DNA of 64,000 bases, taken from contig NZ_JALOAA010000002.1 in the NCBI RefSeq assembly GCF_023229025.1, forward strand, positions 39,334-103,333. Reading direction: 5' to 3'. A model generated the notes under the pieces. That model worked only from the letters and a program-made list of their open reading frames with translations, was not told where the DNA came from and searched no databases. The DNA is from Sulfurimonas sp. GTDB lineage: Bacteria; Campylobacterota; Campylobacteria; Campylobacterales; Sulfurimonadaceae. Positions 62,596-64,000 of this stretch are shown here, in pieces. Position numbers and translations under genes: made by a program. The stretch's first letter is position 1; each line of letters begins with the position of its first letter.

Positions 62596-62664
62596 GCCTT
62601 GTAAGAGGCAAGCTTCAGTGCCACAGCGGCTAGCGAAGTAAAAGGTACTTGTTCCTTTTACGGA
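62596..62664 (+). ncRNA. Candidate structured leader RNA (copy B), paralog of the flgD leader
   Basis: Same order as copy A: hairpin GCCT/AGGC, GGCAAGCT-CAGTGCC, the 19-base block AGCGGCTAGCGAAGTAAAA (62625-62643), then GTAAAAGG/CCTTTTAC and ACGGA. Differences from copy A in the last stem are compensatory. A further hairpin ATGAAG/CTTCAT and the ribosome site AAGGAAG follow before the ATG at 62718. Confidence 0.6.
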
Positions 62665-62717
62665 CAAACAGATGAAGGTTTTACTTCATTGTACAAAGTA
62701 AAATTAAGGAAGATAAG

Positions 62718-63029
62718 ATGGCGGTAGGTTTAGTCGGAAATGCAATTTATGTAAATCAACAAACAGCGTCTGTAACCGCTTTACAAAACGCTCACAATAA
62801 TCGTATAGAGTTTCAAAATATGATTGCTCAAGCCGCAGCGCAAGAGAAAGAGAAAGAGGTTCTTGAGGTGCGTCCTGCTGAGGAGACTCATGAGATAGAT
62901 CCTGACCGTGAGCATGAGAAAAATGGAGCGGATCAAGAGAGCGCAAGAAATGAGAAGCGCGAAAGTTCTACAGAAGAAGAAGAGAAACAGAGCCATTCTT
63001 CTAGGCATATACTAGATATTAAAGTGTGA
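62718..63029 (+). CDS. Small acidic protein of unknown function, possibly flagellar
   Basis: The 103-residue protein has a Val/Asn/Gln-rich N-terminus (VGLVGNAIYVNQQTASVTAL), then a strongly charged Glu/Arg/His-rich region and a short C-terminus RHILDIKV. The N-terminal style resembles exported or axial flagellar proteins but is not diagnostic. Its leader RNA is shared with flgD, which suggests co-regulation with flagellar genes (inference). It is followed by the cdsA promoter. No family is recognised. Confidence 0.7.
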   Translation: MAVGLVGNAIYVNQQTASVTALQNAHNNRIEFQNMIAQAAAQEKEKEVLEVRPAEETHEIDPDREHEKNGADQESARNEKRESSTEEEEKQSHSSRHILDIKV

Positions 63030-63034
63030 TAGGT

Positions 63035-63040
63035 TATAAT
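63035..63040 (+). promoter_or_regulatory. TATAAT -10 box for cdsA-dxr
   Basis: GGTTATAAT sits 30 bases before the cdsA ATG and six bases after the stop of the acidic protein gene. A CAGGA ribosome site precedes the ATG. Confidence 0.6.
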
Positions 63041-63069
63041 AATTTTTATATATTTTCACAGGATTTTTT

Positions 63070-63825
63070 ATGAGTATATTTACTGCTTCTAAAGAGAGAA
63101 TAACTACAGGTTTGGCTCTTGCTATCGGGGTGTTGATTATAGGAGTTATAGATAACTTTTTTCTTATGTGGCTCTTTCTTGGAGTCATCTATCTTTTAGC
63201 TTTTAAGGAGGCGATGAGCCTTTTTGATATTAAAAAGAGGGATTTAATATACTACGCTGCGGGCTTGTGGCTCATTGCAGCATTTTACCCTTATAGTGAT
63301 GATCTTTTTGTTTTAGCAGGTGTTGTTTATGCAAGCGCAGTTGCTTTTAACAGAGAGCTTGCTTGGAAAAACTTTTTCCCGTTCATCTACCCCACAGCAG
63401 GAATGCTTTTTATCTTTAGCATGTATCAAGAGTATGGGGTAATCTCTCTTTTATGGCTTTTAGTAGTAGTTGCCATGACGGATATCGGCGCTTATGCGGT
63501 AGGTAAAAGTATCGGTAAAACTCCTTTTAGCCCAACCTCTCCAAATAAAACTATGGAGGGAGTAGTAGGCGGGGTTGTCGTTGCTACAATAGGCGGTATG
63601 TTTGTAGGTCTTGGTATAGTTGATTTAGGTATCTCATTTATAATCTCTTTTATGGTTTCAGTGGGCTCAATCTTCGGTGATTTGTTTGAGAGTTCGCTAA
63701 AAAGAACGGCAGGCGTAAAAGATAGCGGAAATATTTTACCCGGACACGGCGGAGTACTCGATAGAATAGACGGTTATCTCTTTGGCGCAATTGTTATGCT
63801 TGTTCTTCTTCGCGGACTTGTTTAA
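63070..63825 (+). CDS. cdsA: Phosphatidate cytidylyltransferase
   Basis: The 251-residue membrane protein has about eight helices and the CDP-diglyceride synthetase signature near the C-terminus: GDLFESSLKRTAGVKDSGN, then LPGHGGVLDRIDGYLF. An upstream DIGAYAVGKSIGKTPFSPTS (~138-157) is also typical. It makes CDP-diacylglycerol from phosphatidate and CTP for phospholipid synthesis. dxr begins directly after its stop, a gene pair common in Campylobacterota. Confidence 0.95.
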   Translation: MSIFTASKERITTGLALAIGVLIIGVIDNFFLMWLFLGVIYLLAFKEAMSLFDIKKRDLIYYAAGLWLIAAFYPYSDDLFVLAGVVYASAVAFNRELAWKNFFPFIYPTAGMLFIFSMYQEYGVISLLWLLVVVAMTDIGAYAVGKSIGKTPFSPTSPNKTMEGVVGGVVVATIGGMFVGLGIVDLGISFIISFMVSVGSIFGDLFESSLKRTAGVKDSGNILPGHGGVLDRIDGYLFGAIVMLVLLRGLV

Positions 63826-64000
63826 TTGATACTTCTAGGTTCTACAGGTTCTATCGGCGTAAATACTTTAGAGATGGCAAAAAAATTCTCACTTAGTGTT
63901 GAGGTTTTAGTCGCTGGAAACAATATTAAACTACTAAACAAGCAGATAAAAGAGCACAACCCAAAAATTGTAGTTATCGCCGATAAAGCAGATGTTTCAA
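63826..64000 (+). CDS. dxr: 1-deoxy-D-xylulose 5-phosphate reductoisomerase, N-terminal part
   Basis: The frame starts at TTG 63826, immediately after the cdsA TAA, and runs past the window end. It encodes ILLGSTGSIGVNTLEMAKKF, the NADPH-binding start of Dxr (GSTGSIG), then VLVAGNN and NPKIVVIADKADV. Dxr makes methylerythritol phosphate in the non-mevalonate isoprenoid pathway. There is no ATG in the right place, so TTG is the start; it depends on translation of cdsA. Confidence 0.9.
   Translation, partial: MILLGSTGSIGVNTLEMAKKFSLSVEVLVAGNNIKLLNKQIKEHNPKIVVIADKADVS

Noticed and set aside
1..64000. CRISPR array, prophage, insertion sequence or rRNA operon
   Set aside because: No regularly spaced repeats, integrase, transposase or rRNA sequences were seen.

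Overview
The window is a low-GC, gene-dense chromosomal segment of a Campylobacterota bacterium. A Sulfurimonas-like free-living member fits best (inference). Pointers are: two paralogous hook proteins with a sigma-54 promoter of the Campylobacter type; a periplasmic NMT1-type sensor kinase with a GHQWKQPL H-box; a CetA/CetB-like taxis pair; a SUV3-like RNA helicase; a TIGR00303-type CobT; and TATAAT -10 boxes without clear -35 boxes. There are no rRNA genes, CRISPR array, prophage or insertion sequence. The one clear pseudogene is a broken Fic gene.

Layout. 1-5045: flagellar block (fliK 3' end, flgD, two hook genes). 5151-13772: purT, a 2-hydroxyacid dehydrogenase, a YqaA-like membrane protein, a sensor kinase overlapping an unusual two-subunit SdhA/SdhB pair, yajQ and a helix-turn-helix protein. 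13832: tRNA-Ser(GGA). 13956-24064: two small membrane proteins, lapD-lapG, a B12-binding radical SAM protein, a CetA/CetB pair, an MFS permease, MscS and a putative barrel protein. 24082-27946: zinc uptake operon without its ATPase. 28007-36969: a tightly packed acetate/pyruvate/PEP operon (pta, ackA, lipoprotein, MFS, pyk, ppsA). 37171-43805: a small secreted peptide gene, a hydrolase, the SUV3-like helicase and a Na/Pi transporter. 43802-51874: a NIT-PAS-PAS-GGDEF-EAL protein and a cobamide assembly operon (cobU, cobS, cobC, ATPase, MscS, cobT). 51985-54391: the second copy of the small peptide gene, a soluble CZB chemoreceptor and the Fic pseudogene. 54482-60929: a TonB/ABC corrinoid-type uptake operon coupled to ycaO and a Cys-rich protein. 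61231-64000: RqcH/NFACT, a leader RNA plus an acidic small protein, cdsA and dxr (cut by the window end).

Themes. Cyclic-di-GMP signalling recurs (YajQ, LapD/LapG, the 1008-residue GGDEF/EAL protein). Corrinoid uptake and cobamide completion lie within about 14 kb of each other. Two observations look new. First, two nearly identical genes for a 44-residue secreted peptide (37171-37305 and 51985-52119) share promoter, inverted repeat and 5' leader but lie 15 kb apart. Second, a structured leader RNA occurs before flgD and before a small acidic protein gene (731-802 and 62596-62664), with compensatory base changes and a possible third relative before purT.

All calls come from reading the sequence and from memory of protein families. 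No database search was run.
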